A stretch of 64,000 bases of DNA. Source: Erythrobacter litoralis HTCC2594. Lineage in GTDB: Bacteria; Pseudomonadota; Alphaproteobacteria; Sphingomonadales; Sphingomonadaceae. The notes below the pieces were generated by a model. It searched no databases. It was not told where the DNA came from and saw nothing but the letters and a program-made list of their open reading frames with translations. Shown piece after piece: positions 63,371 through 64,000 of the stretch (positions within the stretch are counted from its first letter, which is position 1; each line of letters begins with the position of its first letter). The translations under genes and the position numbers were made by a program. Location of the stretch: NCBI RefSeq assembly GCF_000013005.1, contig NC_007722.1, positions 873,501 through 937,500 of the forward strand, read 5' to 3'.

Positions 63371-64000
63371 ATGATCCGGACACCCCGCATAACCCAGGCA
63401 TTCCCCGTGGACCGCCGCACACTGATCAAAAGCGCTGGTTTTGCTGCTGCAGGCTTTGCCGCGTTCCCGCTTGCGGGATGCAAAGCGCAAGACGCATCGA
63501 TGCTGGACAGCACTGACGGATCCAATTTGCTCGCTATACCGCCCTTGCAGCGTGGCGAGATTGAGCAGGGCGCACGGGTTTTCCGCTTGTCTTTGACCCC
63601 AGGCCAGAAGGAATTCGTCACCGGTGTTGCTTCGCCCACCATCGGCATCGACGCACCCTATCTGGGACCGACGCTGGAAATGCGCCGGGGCGAGTGGGTG
63701 CAGTTCCATATCGACAACAAGCTGGCCGAAGGCGCTACGGTCCATTGGCATGGTTTCGAACTTCCTGCCGCAGCCGATGGCGGACCGCATCAGTTGATCC
63801 GTCCCGGCGAACGCTGGAGGCCTTCTTTCCAAGTTCGCCAGCGGGCTTCGCTCTACTGGTATCATTCACACTTGGAGCGCGGAGCCGGGCCGCAGGTCTA
63901 TGCCGGGCTCGCCGCGCCGATCTATGTTCGCGACGACGAGGAAGAGCGCCTCGACTTGCCGAGCGACTATGGCGTCGACGACATTCCGCTGATCGTGCAG
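63371..64000 (+). CDS. Multicopper oxidase, Tat-exported (CueO/CopA-like), 3' end outside window
   Basis: First 210 codons from an ATG with AGGAGGAGC upstream. A twin-arginine signal (RRTLIKSAGFAAAGFAAFPL) with a following AGC lipobox-like end. Copper ligands already visible: VHWHGFELP and YWYHSHLERG of the type 2/3 sites in the first cupredoxin domain. It probably oxidises Cu(I) to less toxic Cu(II) in the periplasm, downstream of the cus operon. Confidence 0.9.
   Translation, partial: MIRTPRITQAFPVDRRTLIKSAGFAAAGFAAFPLAGCKAQDASMLDSTDGSNLLAIPPLQRGEIEQGARVFRLSLTPGQKEFVTGVASPTIGIDAPYLGPTLEMRRGEWVQFHIDNKLAEGATVHWHGFELPAAADGGPHQLIRPGERWRPSFQVRQRASLYWYHSHLERGAGPQVYAGLAAPIYVRDDEEERLDLPSDYGVDDIPLIVQ

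Noticed and set aside
1..64000. CRISPR arrays, rRNA, tRNA, insertion sequences and att repeats
   Set aside because: Looked for; no regular spacer-repeat pattern, tRNA-like arm set, transposase or matching element ends were seen. Absence by eye is not proof; a tRNA scan and repeat search would settle it.

Overview
The window reads as a high-GC alphaproteobacterial replicon, most likely from Sphingomonadales and probably Erythrobacteraceae. This is inferred from recurring sphingomonad families (TonB receptors for sugars, a DUF6961-type small protein, a tra operon with a DsbC gene and an S26 peptidase inside it). No tRNA, rRNA or CRISPR array was recognised. The window is cut at both ends, inside an XRE-type regulator on the left and inside a multicopper oxidase on the right.

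Layout. (1) 1-650: 5' part of an XRE/HipB-like regulator behind four copies of one palindrome. (2) 1.1-8.3 kb: a sucrose/fructoside locus. TonB receptor, GH68 enzyme and ROK fructokinase run leftward; an MFS sugar transporter and a LacI regulator run rightward. They share a control region with twin LacI-type operators. (3) 8.5-12.8 kb: accessory genes, including an Mrr-type nuclease, a LexA/CI-like S24 repressor with a divergent small DNA-binding protein, and a coupled operon of membrane nuclease, 43-aa membrane peptide and DUF6961-like protein. (4) 13-30.6 kb: a nearly complete F-type conjugative type IV secretion operon, traA-L-E-K-B-dsbC-V-C-orf135-trbI-traF(S26)-W-U-trbC-N-F-H-G, almost every gene overlapping the next by a few bases. 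A HTH gene and an AlpA-like gene lie divergent to traA. No relaxase or coupling protein is present.

(5) 31.7-64 kb: metal-resistance cargo. A CadR-like MerR regulator is divergent to a DUF3703 gene and a methyltransferase. Next come a peroxiredoxin, a FecA-like TonB receptor, a coupled group of CDF exporter, unknown membrane protein, second CDF protein and P1B-4-type ATPase, and then czcCBA. A pbr-like group follows (FTR1/cytochrome c permease like PbrT, short CDF protein, MerR, signal peptidase II). After a TPP enzyme/aldehyde dehydrogenase pair and a CBS protein comes a rightward copper/silver group: cusC, cusB with a fused CusF domain, cusA, a separate CusF lipoprotein and a Tat-exported multicopper oxidase.

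Together this looks like a conjugative element (ICE or plasmid) carrying Zn/Cd/Pb/Co and Cu/Ag resistance, next to a sugar-utilisation locus. The most unusual points are the four-operator promoter at the left edge, the long inverted repeat before the FecA-like receptor, the near-leaderless MerR promoter of the pbr-like operon, the unknown genes embedded in the tra and CDF operons, and the MerR/DUF3703/methyltransferase unit.
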